This document shows, in pieces, positions 16,761-24,747 of a DNA stretch of 35,182 nucleotides. The DNA lies in assembly GCA_945893145.1 (NCBI GenBank), contig CAMDDZ010000059.1, forward strand, positions 1 through 35,182, in the 5' to 3' direction. This DNA comes from Rhodoplanes serenus. Lineage in GTDB: Bacteria; Pseudomonadota; Alphaproteobacteria; Rhizobiales; Xanthobacteraceae. The notes below the pieces were generated by a model. The model was not told the DNA's origin, did not search any database, and saw nothing but the letters and a program-made list of their open reading frames with translations. Positions within the stretch are counted from its first letter, which is position 1, and each line of letters begins with the position of its first letter. Made by a program: the position numbers and the translations under genes.

Positions 16761-17977
16761 GCGAGCCGCCTGCGTTGCTGGAGCGTCAGCCAGATCAACA
16801 GCGCGGCTGCGAGCAGCACCGGCGGGAACACGACCGCGTTGACCGCGGTCCAGCCGAGTTGCGCTAGCAGCGCGCCGGACGAAAACGAGCTGATCGTCAT
16901 CGAACCGAAGATCAGGAAGTCGTTGAACGACTGCACACGGTAGCGTTCTTCCGGCCGGTGGCTTTGCGTGACAATCGTGGTCGCGCCGATAAAGGCGAAG
17001 TTCCAGCCAATCCCGATCAGTGTTCCGGTGATCCAGAAGTGCGCAACCGTGGTGCCCGACAGCCCGACGACGGCGCTGAGCGCCGTGATCACCAAGCCTG
17101 CGAAGATGATTCGTTCGACGCCGAAACGGACGATCAGGCTGCCGGTGATGAAGCTCGGCAGATACATGCCGAGCACGTGCCATTGCGTGCCGAGGATCGC
17201 GTAGGTGACCGGGTGACCGCAGTCGACCATGGCGAGCGGCGCTGACGTCATCACGAGATTCATCAGCGCATAGGCGGCAACGCCGCAGACCACAGCAACC
17301 AGGAAGCGCGGCTGGCGTGCGATCTCCGACAGCGGCCGGCCACCGCCGGATGTCCGAGCACCCGCCGCGGGTTTCGGGAATTTCAGGAACATCAGGACGA
17401 GGCCTGCGAGCATCGCCAGCACCGATTGTCCCAGATAGGTCGCGGCAAACAGGTATGGCGGCAACCAGTCCTTGGTCACGATGATCAGGTTGGCGCCGAT
17501 GAACGCCGCCGCAACGCCACCGACCAGGACCCAGGAGATCGCCTTGGGCCGGAACGCCGCGCTCGCGGTGTCGGCGGCAGCGAAGCGATACGATTGATGA
17601 CCCGCGGCGTAGAAGCCGCCGCAGAATGCCCCCGCGCAGAACAGCGCGAACGAGCCTTGCAGGACCGCAAGGCATGAAATCAGACCGGACAGGATGCCCA
17701 TCGCGGTGCCGATCTGGAGAGCGATGCGCCGGCCGTAACGGCCGGCCAAAAGTCCCATCGGCAGCGTGCCGAGCCACATGCCGACGACCAGCATCGACGC
17801 CGAAAGCGTGGCGAGCGCGCGGTCGGGCGCCAGCATAACGCCGACGATCCCGCTGGTGGTGACGATCACCGCGTTGTTGCCGCCCGCCAGCGCCTGCGCG
17901 ACCGCGAGCACCAGCGCGTTGCGTTTGGCGAGGCGATCATCGGTGACGGCGGCGGAGACTTCGGCGATGGCCGACAC
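16757..17977 (-). CDS. MFS transporter
   Basis: Major facilitator superfamily protein of 406 aa with about 12 hydrophobic segments. The A-motif-like sequence between helices 2 and 3 is GLLAGRYGRRIALQIG (~76-91). A central cytoplasmic loop lies at ~200-225 (KPAAGARTSGGGRPLSEIAR). The N-terminus is a short cytoplasmic tail. The substrate cannot be predicted, and no neighbour gives a hint. The stop codon TAG lies inside the end of a 42-base palindrome, so the C-terminus was probably set or altered by the arrival of that repeat. Confidence 0.88.
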   Translation of the reverse strand: MSAIAEVSAAVTDDRLAKRNALVLAVAQALAGGNNAVIVTTSGIVGVMLAPDRALATLSASMLVVGMWLGTLPMGLLAGRYGRRIALQIGTAMGILSGLISCLAVLQGSFALFCAGAFCGGFYAAGHQSYRFAAADTASAAFRPKAISWVLVGGVAAAFIGANLIIVTKDWLPPYLFAATYLGQSVLAMLAGLVLMFLKFPKPAAGARTSGGGRPLSEIARQPRFLVAVVCGVAAYALMNLVMTSAPLAMVDCGHPVTYAILGTQWHVLGMYLPSFITGSLIVRFGVERIIFAGLVITALSAVVGLSGTTVAHFWITGTLIGIGWNFAFIGATTIVTQSHRPEERYRVQSFNDFLIFGSMTISSFSSGALLAQLGWTAVNAVVFPPVLLAAALLIWLTLQQRRRLA

Positions 17978-18090
17978 GATACGTTCCCCAGCAGATTGAG
18001 CGAGCGTGACGTTCTAGCGGGGCCGCCGCGCCAGAGCCACTGGGCCGGAACGCAGGTCAGGCGTGCGTGGAGCCGGCGGTAGGCCGGACA

Positions 18091-18888
18091 TCAATTGCGG
18101 TTCTGATCGACCGAACTGATCCTCCAGGCACCGCCTGGTATCTTAGAAAAGCAAAGCCGGTCCGCCGTCAGTGCGGTCATCGACGCGGCAGGCACCCAGC
18201 CAGTCCGGCCGGAGGTCAACAGCACCTCCACGTGAGTGGTGGGCGGGGCCGGCCCCTGGGCCGGCGCAGGCGGGTGGGTGCTCACCACCGGAAGCGCAAC
18301 CTTGCCGACTTTCGCCACCGGCGCGCCCGTGTCGCCGGGCGCCTTGGCGACGGCGGTGTCGCCAAAGGTGAAATACCATTCAACCGGCTCGTCGGGTGTT
18401 TCGAGCTGTTTGGTTGCTTTGTCGAAAACGGCTTGATCAACCGGCTCGGCCGCGATCGGTCCGCAAACCAGATTGCCGGCGCCCGGCGGTTGATAGAACC
18501 GTGTTTCGGCCGCGAGTTCGGCAAGCCCGTCCCAGTAGGGACCGTCTTCGACGCCGCCGTCCTGGTCCTTGTCCGGCATGCGGAAGCCGAACGCCACCTT
18601 GAAGTTGTGCAGCGCATCCCGGCCCATGTCGAACAGCTGATTGGGACCGCCTTCGAACGTCCAGACAAAGGTCGGGCCGACCAGCGCGGAAAACGCGGTC
18701 GCGTCCTTCTTGGCGATGGCGTTGTTGAGCGCCTTGAGCATCGCGGTGAATTCGGGATCGGGCGTATAGGCGTCGGCGATCTCGACCTTCACTTCAGGAT
18801 AGGGTCCTTTTTTTAAGGCCGCAGCCGGCGTGAACGCAATCGCCGCCGCGGCAATCGCGCCCGCGCAACCGAGCAGATGATGTCTCAT
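18091..18888 (-). CDS. exported protein with SH3-like C-terminal segment
   Basis: Protein of 265 aa with a signal peptide (residues 1-24, ...AAAAIAFTPAAA). The N-terminal half (~40-100) reads ADAYTPDPEFTAMLKALNNAIAKKDATAFSALV, a pattern seen in SnoaL/NTF2-like domains. Residues ~205-260 (THVEVLLTSGRTGWVPAASM) resemble a bacterial SH3 domain. A proline-rich linker separates them. No catalytic motif is recognised. It lies downstream of the alpha-hydroxy-acid oxidase on the same strand, and five short repeats stand between them, right before its start codon. Confidence 0.75.
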   Translation of the reverse strand: MRHHLLGCAGAIAAAAIAFTPAAALKKGPYPEVKVEIADAYTPDPEFTAMLKALNNAIAKKDATAFSALVGPTFVWTFEGGPNQLFDMGRDALHNFKVAFGFRMPDKDQDGGVEDGPYWDGLAELAAETRFYQPPGAGNLVCGPIAAEPVDQAVFDKATKQLETPDEPVEWYFTFGDTAVAKAPGDTGAPVAKVGKVALPVVSTHPPAPAQGPAPPTTHVEVLLTSGRTGWVPAASMTALTADRLCFSKIPGGAWRISSVDQNRN

Positions 18889-18902
18889 GGCAGTGCTTCT
18901 GT

Positions 18903-18976
18903 TTCAGATGTCCAATTGATTTCAGACGTCGCTATTTCAGATATCCAAATTTTAGATATCCAATGTTCAGATATCC
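18903..18976. repeat. five phased 15-nt direct repeats upstream of 18888 gene
   Basis: Five copies of an 11-base core close to TTCAGATATCC lie at 18903, 18921, 18936, 18951 and 18966, spaced 18, 15, 15 and 15 bases. The inner GATATC is itself palindromic. On the minus strand they sit 15-88 bases before the start codon of the exported protein, and the last copy covers the stop codon region of the upstream oxidase gene (ends at 18967). The phasing and location suggest a protein-binding array, but slippage-type expansion is the alternative. Confidence 0.7.
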
Positions 18977-20202
18977 ATGGCACCCGGATGACGAAGTTCG
19001 ACGTCGCGGGCCGCAGCCAGCGAAAGCGCGCCGACTTGACCGAGCGCCGACTGCAATTCATCGATGAACAGATCGATGGCGTGTCCGGGCCCCTCGGAGC
19101 CGAGCGCACCGAGGCTCCAGAGAAACGCCTTGCCAGCGAGTGCGGCCGAAGCGCCGAGCGCCAGCGCGCGCGCCACATCGGTGCCGCTGCGCACTCCGGA
19201 ATCGAACAGCACCGTGGCTTTGTGGCCGACCGCCTTCACCACAGCCGGCACGCAATCGATCGGCGCCGGGAGCGCTTCGATCTGTCGGCCGCCATGGTTC
19301 GACACCAGAATGCCGTCGATGCCGATGGCCACCGCCTTCTCGGCGTCGGCCGGATGGAGAATGCCCTTCACCACCAGCGGTCCCTTCCAGCGATCGCGAT
19401 AGCGCGCAACCTCTTCCCACGAGAACGCGCCGCCCATCTCTTTGCGGGCGAACCGGATGGTGTCGTTGAGGCCGGCGTTCGGACCCGCATAGGGCTGGAT
19501 GTTGGCAAAGCGCGGCTGGCCGTTTTGCAGCATCGCAAACGCCCAGCCCGGGCACTTGAACATGCCGGCGACCATGCGCCAATCCGCCCTGAACGCACCG
19601 CCACCACCGAGGCCGACCTTGACCTCGCGCGCCCGGATCGTGCGCACCGGCACGTCGAGAGTGAGAATCAACACCTGCACGCCCGCGGCATCCGCTCGTT
19701 TCACCAGATCGAAGCCGATGGCGTGGTCATTCTTGGCGAAACGATAAAGCTGGAACCAGAACACATCGGGTGCGATCTCGGCGATCTCCTCGATGGTGGC
19801 GCCGCCGGCGCAGCCGAGCGTGTAGGGAACGCCGGCGTGCTGCGCGGCCTTGGCGAGGAGTTTGTCCGCTCCAGGCCACACCACGATCGGACTGCCCATC
19901 GGCGCGATGCCGAGCGGAGCGGTGTAGCGGCGGCCGAACAGCTCAACGCCGACCGGCGGCAATTCCGGCATGACGCCGTAACGCGGCACCATCTCGATCG
20001 CGTCGAGCGCCGACCAATTGCGCCGGATTCCGGTGTCGTCACCCGCACCGCCGTCGCCATATTCGAATGCGAAATGCGGCAGCCGCTGCTGCGCGCCGCG
20101 GCGCAAATCATAGATGGTCGGATACCAGCGCTGATTTTTCAGAAAATTCGGACTGCGCTTGTGTCCCGAAATAGCCGCGACGCGTGCCGTCATGTCGTGC
20201 AT
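18967..20202 (-). CDS. FMN-dependent alpha-hydroxy-acid oxidase/dehydrogenase
   Basis: Protein of 411 aa of the FMN alpha-hydroxy-acid dehydrogenase family (L-lactate dehydrogenase, glycolate oxidase, mandelate dehydrogenase). It carries PLGIAPMGSP near 96-104, WFQLYRF (~149-154), VLTLDVPV (~178-186), VVKGIL with Lys279, and the active site SNHGGRQ with His303 and Arg306. It oxidises a 2-hydroxy acid to the 2-oxo acid. There is no signal peptide, and the length is near normal. The sequence ends MDI and overlaps the first of the phased repeats. The particular substrate is uncertain. Confidence 0.9.
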   Translation of the reverse strand: MHDMTARVAAISGHKRSPNFLKNQRWYPTIYDLRRGAQQRLPHFAFEYGDGGAGDDTGIRRNWSALDAIEMVPRYGVMPELPPVGVELFGRRYTAPLGIAPMGSPIVVWPGADKLLAKAAQHAGVPYTLGCAGGATIEEIAEIAPDVFWFQLYRFAKNDHAIGFDLVKRADAAGVQVLILTLDVPVRTIRAREVKVGLGGGGAFRADWRMVAGMFKCPGWAFAMLQNGQPRFANIQPYAGPNAGLNDTIRFARKEMGGAFSWEEVARYRDRWKGPLVVKGILHPADAEKAVAIGIDGILVSNHGGRQIEALPAPIDCVPAVVKAVGHKATVLFDSGVRSGTDVARALALGASAALAGKAFLWSLGALGSEGPGHAIDLFIDELQSALGQVGALSLAAARDVELRHPGAMDI

Positions 20203-20257
20203 GGAAAATCCCCACCGTTCGTGGGCGCATTATAGCGCGATAGCATGGACTGGGCCG

Positions 20258-21292
20258 TCAAAAATGGCTGAATGAGCCGTGTGCGAAGGTCATAGCCCGC
20301 CCGTCAGAAGCGCGGAACTGCACGCCCTTCCCCGTCACCACGCGTCCGATTTCGGTCAGCCGGACGCCCGCGGCCCGCGCCGCGGCCTGAAGCGATGCCA
20401 GTTTCCCGCGCGGGACGCTCGCCACCACCTCAAAGTCGTCGCCGCCAGTCAGGATCGTGTCGATCAGCTTAGGCTCCGCGGCGAGCGCCGCCCGGGCGGC
20501 TCCCGACAACGGGACCCGAACAGCCTCAATGCTGGCAGCTACGCCCGAAGCGCGGCAGAGCTTGCCGAGATCGCCCACCAGACCATCGGAGACGTCCATC
20601 GCGCCTGACGCATGGGTCCGCAGCGCCTCGGCCAGTGCGTTGCGGGGTTCGGGAACAAGGTAACGGCCAGCCAGATGCTTGCGCATCGCGGCACTCAGCG
20701 CCCAGCGCTTCGCAGCGCCGCGATCCTGGCGCAGCCGCAGCGCGAGGGCCGCGTCGCCGATCGTGCCGGTGACCACCACGACGTCGCCCACTTTCGCGCC
20801 GGTACGCCGGATCATAGTGCCCTTCGGCAGCGTGCCGATTGCCGTGACCGACACCATCACGGGGCCCGGCGTGTACACCGTGTCGCCACCCAGGAGCGCG
20901 CAGCCGAAGCGCTTTGCGTCGGCGCCGAGCCCGCGCGCGAACGCTTTGAGCCAAGAATTGCCAACGCCTTTGGGCAACGCGAGCGACAGCAGAAAGCCTG
21001 CGGGCTTGGCGCCCTTGGCGGCCAGATCAGAGAGATTCACCCGCAGCGCCTTGCGCGCCACCGTGTCCGCCGGATCGTCGTTGAAGAAATGCACGCCGCC
21101 AACGATGGCGTCGGCGGTGAGCACCAATTCGTGGCCGGGCGGCACGCCCAGCAGGGCGGCATCGTCGATCAGCCCAAGGGCGCCAGGATGCCGAGCGATC
21201 GGTTTGAAATAGCGAGCGATCAGCACGTCCTCGCCCGATTGCGCCTTGGCGTTCTTCTTTTTTCTAGTGTCGCGCTTTCCCACGGCGCTCAC
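20258..21292 (-). CDS. thiL: thiamine-monophosphate kinase
   Basis: ATP-dependent kinase of 344 aa that makes thiamine diphosphate from thiamine monophosphate. Family motifs are GEDVLIARYFKP, GLIDDAALL, LVLTADAIVGGVHF, LGGDTVYTPGPVMVSVTAIG, GAMDVSDGLVGDL and LTGGDDFEVV. The length is typical. It overlaps nusB by four bases (ATGA), so the two are translationally coupled. The nusB-thiL order is conserved in proteobacteria. Confidence 0.95.
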   Translation of the reverse strand: MSAVGKRDTRKKKNAKAQSGEDVLIARYFKPIARHPGALGLIDDAALLGVPPGHELVLTADAIVGGVHFFNDDPADTVARKALRVNLSDLAAKGAKPAGFLLSLALPKGVGNSWLKAFARGLGADAKRFGCALLGGDTVYTPGPVMVSVTAIGTLPKGTMIRRTGAKVGDVVVVTGTIGDAALALRLRQDRGAAKRWALSAAMRKHLAGRYLVPEPRNALAEALRTHASGAMDVSDGLVGDLGKLCRASGVAASIEAVRVPLSGAARAALAAEPKLIDTILTGGDDFEVVASVPRGKLASLQAAARAAGVRLTEIGRVVTGKGVQFRASDGRAMTFAHGSFSHF

Positions 21293-21783
21293 CCGGCGGG
21301 GCGGTCGAATTCGCTCGCGCGCAATTGGCGCGCCAGCTGATCGAGCACAGCGTTGACCATGCCGGTTTCGTCACGTTCAACGAAGGCGTTCGCCACATCG
21401 ACGTATTCGGACACGATCACCCGTGCCGGAATGTCACGCCGCTTGTCGAGCTCATAGGCACCGGCGCGCAGGATCGCGCGCAGTATGGTTTCGATGCGCT
21501 TGAGCGGCCAGCCTTGCGCCAGCGTGGTGTCGATCAGTGGGTCGAGCTTGCGCTGGTCGGCGACCACGCCACCGACCACTTCGCGGAAGAACGCAGCTTC
21601 GGCCGGCAGATATTGTTCGCCCTCGACCTCGCGGCCGATCCAGTGGCTTTCAAACTCGGCGAGGATTTCGCTTAGCGGCGTAGCGGCGAGATCCATCTGG
21701 TAGAGCGCCTGCACGGCGGCGAGCCTTGCGGCGCCCCGGCGATTGGCGCGGCGGCCGTCTTTGGGTTCGGCCGGTTTCGCCAT
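21289..21783 (-). CDS. nusB: transcription antitermination factor NusB
   Basis: Protein of 164 aa with the N-terminal NusB signature NRRGAARLAAVQALYQMDLAATPL, the middle FFREVVGGVV and RIETILRAILRAGAYEL, and the C-terminal ARVIVSEYVDVANAFVERDETGMVNAVLDQLAR. It binds boxA RNA with NusE for rRNA antitermination. Upstream, on the ribH side, lies a 103-base intergenic region filled by a composite palindromic repeat, which probably lowers or modulates read-through from ribH. Confidence 0.95.
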   Translation of the reverse strand: MAKPAEPKDGRRANRRGAARLAAVQALYQMDLAATPLSEILAEFESHWIGREVEGEQYLPAEAAFFREVVGGVVADQRKLDPLIDTTLAQGWPLKRIETILRAILRAGAYELDKRRDIPARVIVSEYVDVANAFVERDETGMVNAVLDQLARQLRASEFDRPAG

Positions 21784-21785
21784 GA

Positions 21786-21888
21786 GGCTAGAGCCCCATC
21801 GCTTGAGATTGGGTCATCATGGCTCTAGCTTTTTTCTTGGAGCATGATCTTGTCCGAAAACCGGTTCCCACTTTTCGGGATCATGCTC
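21786..21888. repeat. composite palindromic repeat element, copy 2 (inverted)
   Basis: Read on the minus strand, module A (21841-21887) is 43/47 identical to 16661-16707. It is followed by a short A-rich linker and a module B hairpin with outer arms GCTAGAGCC / GGCTCTAGC (21787-21795 / 21821-21829). The B interior is unrelated to that of copy 1, while the GCTAGAG...CTCTAG ends are shared. The element fills the ribH-nusB gap. The ribH stop (21887-21889) overlaps its outer edge. On the plus strand the B hairpin is followed by six T, so it could act as a terminator for antisense transcription. Confidence 0.85.
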
Positions 21889-22381
21889 ATCGTTTAGAGC
21901 GCTGGCGCTTGATTGCGATCAGCGCGAGCGCGGCGCGCGCGGCGTCGCCGCCCTTGTCGCCTTCGGTGAGCCGCGCCCGGGCCCAGGCCTGCGCCTCGGT
22001 GTCGACGGTCAAAATGCCGTTGCCAATCGGCAGCCGATGCCCGACCGAAAAATCGATCAGCGCGCGGGCCGACTGCATCGCCACGATGTCGAAATGGAAC
22101 GTCTCGCCCTGGATCACGCAGCCAAGCGCGACCACGCCGTCATAGGGCTGCTTCTGCTTCTCAGCCGCCTCGATCGCAATCGCAATCGCGGGGGCGATTT
22201 CGAGAGAGCCCGGCACCGTGATGCTATCCCAGGTCGCCTTGGCCTCATCGAGCGCCTTGGCGCAGCCCGCCAGCAGCGCGTCCGCGATATCGTTGTAGAA
22301 ACGCGCCTCCACCACAAGGATGCGCGAGCTCCCAACCGCGAGCTTCGGTGTCTTTTCGGGCTTTCGTTTCGGCGCAGCCAT
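21887..22381 (-). CDS. ribH: 6,7-dimethyl-8-ribityllumazine synthase
   Basis: Lumazine synthase, 164 aa from the ATG at 22381, which has an AGAGGG ribosome site. An upstream ATG at 22414 adds 11 atypical residues. Motifs are RILVVEARFYNDIADALL, ITVPGSLEIAPAIAI, YDGVVALGCVIQGETFHFDIV and PIGNGILTVDTEAQAWAR. It condenses the ribityl pyrimidine with dihydroxybutanone phosphate to lumazine. It forms a run with ribE and ribD upstream and nusB and thiL downstream. The stop codon overlaps the edge of a palindromic repeat. Confidence 0.95.
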   Translation of the reverse strand: MAAPKRKPEKTPKLAVGSSRILVVEARFYNDIADALLAGCAKALDEAKATWDSITVPGSLEIAPAIAIAIEAAEKQKQPYDGVVALGCVIQGETFHFDIVAMQSARALIDFSVGHRLPIGNGILTVDTEAQAWARARLTEGDKGGDAARAALALIAIKRQRSKR

Positions 22382-22441
22382 GATCCCTCTTCTCTGTGGC
22401 CGCGTCAGTAGCAAGGGGGTGGCGCACCCACAAGGGCGCTT

Positions 22442-23047
22442 TCAGCGCGTCTCCATCAAACGCGCCGCATAGCGCGCCATCAGATCGACTTCGATGTTCA
22501 GCGCAGCGCCTTGCTTGAGCGCGCCGAACGTCGTGACACTGAGCGTGTGCGGGATGATCAGCACTGCGAACGTGTCACCTTCAACCTCGTTAACCGTGAG
22601 CGACACGCCGTCGAGCGCGACCGAGCCCTTGGGTGCGATGAAGCGCGCCAGCGGCTTCGACACGCGCAGCGCCAGGCGCGCCATATCGGTCAGGTCGTGC
22701 CGCGCAATCAGTTCGGCGGTGCCATCGGCGTGGCCGGCCACGATGTGACCGCCAAGCTCGTCGCCAACCTTAAGCGCGCGTTCGAGGTTCAGTCGCGTGC
22801 CGTGCTTCCAGCCGCCCGCCGTGGTCACGCGCAGCGTCTCGGCCGCGGCATCGACCGAAAACCAGGTGCGGCCGCCCTCCTCGCCGGTATCGACCACGGT
22901 GAGACAGACGCCCGAGCAGGCGATCGAAGCGCCTTGCTGTATCGAGGTGCGCGGATAGATGCAGGCAATCTTCAGGCGATGCAGACCCTCGGCGCGCGGG
23001 CGCACGCTGAGCACTTCGCCAATATCGCTGGTGATGCCGGTAAACAT
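22442..23047 (-). CDS. ribE: riboflavin synthase alpha chain
   Basis: Protein of 201 aa with two lumazine-binding repeats. It starts [15 protein letters not shown], and the second repeat shows LGGHIVAGHADGTAELIA and PKGSVALDGVSLTVNEVEGDTFAVLIIPHTL. It dismutates two lumazine molecules to riboflavin. Its ATG overlaps the ribD stop by one base (TAATG), so the two are coupled. It stands 60 bases before ribH. Confidence 0.95.
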   Translation of the reverse strand: MFTGITSDIGEVLSVRPRAEGLHRLKIACIYPRTSIQQGASIACSGVCLTVVDTGEEGGRTWFSVDAAAETLRVTTAGGWKHGTRLNLERALKVGDELGGHIVAGHADGTAELIARHDLTDMARLALRVSKPLARFIAPKGSVALDGVSLTVNEVEGDTFAVLIIPHTLSVTTFGALKQGAALNIEVDLMARYAARLMETR

Positions 23048-24168
23048 TACGCGCGCTCGTACGTCTCGACTGTGTCGACACCGATTGGTTCGGACGCCAG
23101 CGGCTTGAGCCGCTGCGTCAATGCGGTCAGCGGCACGCCGTCCAGCGCATCGACACCGTCGGCGCCAATGGTTTTGGGCGCCCGGAACAACACGGCCTCG
23201 TCGACCAGATCGGCTTGCACGAACGAAGCCGCGACCGTCGGGCCGCCTTCAACCATCAGCCGCGTGACGCCGCGATCCGCCAGCGCCTTGAGCACCTGCG
23301 CCAGATCGAGCCTGCCATCCTGGCCCTCGACGCGGAACACTTCGACACCTTTGGCGCGCAACACTTCCTCCGCCATCGTGGAAGCGGATGGCGCGCAGAA
23401 AATCCAGGTGCGCGTCTCCCGCGCAGTCGCGACCAGGCCGGACGGCATCGGCGCGCGCAGCCGCGCGTCGAGCAGCACGCGCACTGGCGAGCGTTCCATC
23501 ATGCCGGGCAGCCGGCAGGTCAGCGCCGGGTCGTCGGACATTACGGTGCCGATGCCGATCAGGATCGCATCGCTCATGGCGCGAAGCTGAAACACCCGCT
23601 CACGCGCAGCTTCGCCGGTGATGGCCACAGGCTTGCGCCCCGCGGCCGCAGCCTTGTCGTCGGCAGACAGCGCGAGCTTGAGCATCACATGCGGCCGGCC
23701 ATCGCGCATGCGCCGGATATGGCCGATGTGCGCCTGCTTGGCCGCTTGCGCGCCAAGGCCCACTTCGGCTGCGATGCCGCGTTCGCGAAGCCGCGCAAAA
23801 CCCTGGCCCGCGACCTCCGGATTGGGATCCTCGATCGCCGAAACCACGCGCGCGATACCGGCGCGGACCAGCGCGTCGGCGCAGGGCGGCGTCTTGCCCT
23901 GATGCGAGCAAGGCTCGAGCGTCACGTACATGGTGGCGCCGCGCGCGGCCCGGCCGGCGCGCTTGAGCGCTTCGGTTTCGGCGTGAGGCCTGCCGCCCGG
24001 TTGCGTCCAGCCGCGGCCGAGGATCACGCCATCCTTGACGACGACGGCGCCGACCGCGGGGTTCGGCCAGGCGTTGCCGAGGCCGCGGCGGCCGAGCGCC
24101 AGCGCAAGCTCCATGAAGCGTTGGTCGAGCGCCGGGTCGCTTGGCAGGATCGGCGCGGGGGCGCTCAT
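23047..24168 (-). CDS. ribD: bifunctional diaminohydroxyphosphoribosylaminopyrimidine deaminase / reductase
   Basis: Bifunctional riboflavin enzyme of 373 aa. The N-terminal zinc deaminase is visible through PHAETEAL (His62, Glu64) and [12 protein letters not shown] (Cys87, Cys96). The C-terminal reductase domain (~150-365) shows [20 protein letters not shown] and [18 protein letters not shown]. Its start overlaps the nrdR stop by four bases, and its stop overlaps the ribE start. No FMN riboswitch is visible upstream, so riboflavin control is not evident from the sequence. Confidence 0.95.
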   Translation of the reverse strand: MSAPAPILPSDPALDQRFMELALALGRRGLGNAWPNPAVGAVVVKDGVILGRGWTQPGGRPHAETEALKRAGRAARGATMYVTLEPCSHQGKTPPCADALVRAGIARVVSAIEDPNPEVAGQGFARLRERGIAAEVGLGAQAAKQAHIGHIRRMRDGRPHVMLKLALSADDKAAAAGRKPVAITGEAARERVFQLRAMSDAILIGIGTVMSDDPALTCRLPGMMERSPVRVLLDARLRAPMPSGLVATARETRTWIFCAPSASTMAEEVLRAKGVEVFRVEGQDGRLDLAQVLKALADRGVTRLMVEGGPTVAASFVQADLVDEAVLFRAPKTIGADGVDALDGVPLTALTQRLKPLASEPIGVDTVETYERA

Positions 24169-24650
24169 TTTCGCGTGGTGACGGCCGGCTTCGGCTCGTC
24201 TTCGGCGGACAATTCGGCAAGGGCCGCTTCAAAATCCTTCGGCTCGCGGAAATTGCGGTACACGGAGGCAAAGCGCACATAGGCGACGTCGTCCAGTCCG
24301 CGCAGGTGTTCCATCACGGTTTCGCCGATGGTTTCGGAGGTGACCTCGCTTTCGCCGAGGCTCTCCAGCTCACGCACGATTTTTGACACCAGTTGCTCGA
24401 TCCGCTCCGGCTCGACCGGCCGCTTGCGCAGCGCGATCGACAGCGAGCGCATGAGCTTGTCGCGGTCGAACGGCACGCGCCGGCCGGCGCGCTTGAGCAC
24501 CGTCAGCTCGCGCAATTGCACGCGCTCGAAGGTGGTGAAGCGGGAATTGCAAGTCAGGCACACGCGGCGGCGGCGGATCGCGGCCGAATCCTCGGTCGGA
24601 CGCGAGTCCTTCACCTGAGTGTCCAGCGACTGGCAGCTTGGACAGCGCAT
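24165..24650 (-). CDS. nrdR: transcriptional repressor NrdR
   Basis: Ribonucleotide reductase regulator of 161 aa with an N-terminal zinc ribbon (Cys3, Cys6, Cys31, Cys34; MRCPSCQ...CLTC) and an ATP-cone (~45-135: [22 protein letters not shown]). It senses (d)ATP and represses nrd operons through NrdR boxes. The ATG at 24650 gives the family N-terminus; the longer open frame to 24734 carries an unrelated extension. It overlaps ribD by four bases. The glyA-nrdR-rib order is conserved in alphaproteobacteria. Confidence 0.95.
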   Translation of the reverse strand: MRCPSCQSLDTQVKDSRPTEDSAAIRRRRVCLTCNSRFTTFERVQLRELTVLKRAGRRVPFDRDKLMRSLSIALRKRPVEPERIEQLVSKIVRELESLGESEVTSETIGETVMEHLRGLDDVAYVRFASVYRNFREPKDFEAALAELSAEDEPKPAVTTRK

Positions 24651-24677
24651 TCGTCCCCCTAGCGCACGATTCCGAAC

Positions 24678-24747
24678 AAGCCCGCCCCGGACTTGATCCG
24701 GGGTGCACCCCGGCCTTCGGACAAGATCATGCACAAACCAAAAGGCG
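24678..24747. repeat. repeat-rich glyA-nrdR gap
   Basis: Three pieces are stacked here. CCCCGGA-CTTGA-TCCGGGG (24685-24703) is a hairpin. GGGGTGCACCCC (24700-24711) overlaps it. TTCGGACAAGATCATGC (24716-24732) is identical to the end of module A of the composite repeat at 21841-21887. The last piece is a truncated half copy lacking its other arm. The gap separates glyA (stop at 24748) from nrdR and seems to be built by repeated insertion and decay of such elements. Confidence 0.65.

Noticed and set aside
18903..18976. CRISPR array
   Set aside because: The units are 15 bases with no unique spacers between them and no cas genes nearby.
18877..20235. Plus-strand open frame opposite the alpha-hydroxy-acid oxidase
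   Set aside because: Antisense shadow; the minus-strand gene has a complete FMN enzyme motif set.
21787..21835. Intrinsic terminator for ribH
   Set aside because: The T-run lies on the plus strand, opposite to the direction of ribH and nusB, so it cannot terminate their transcript.
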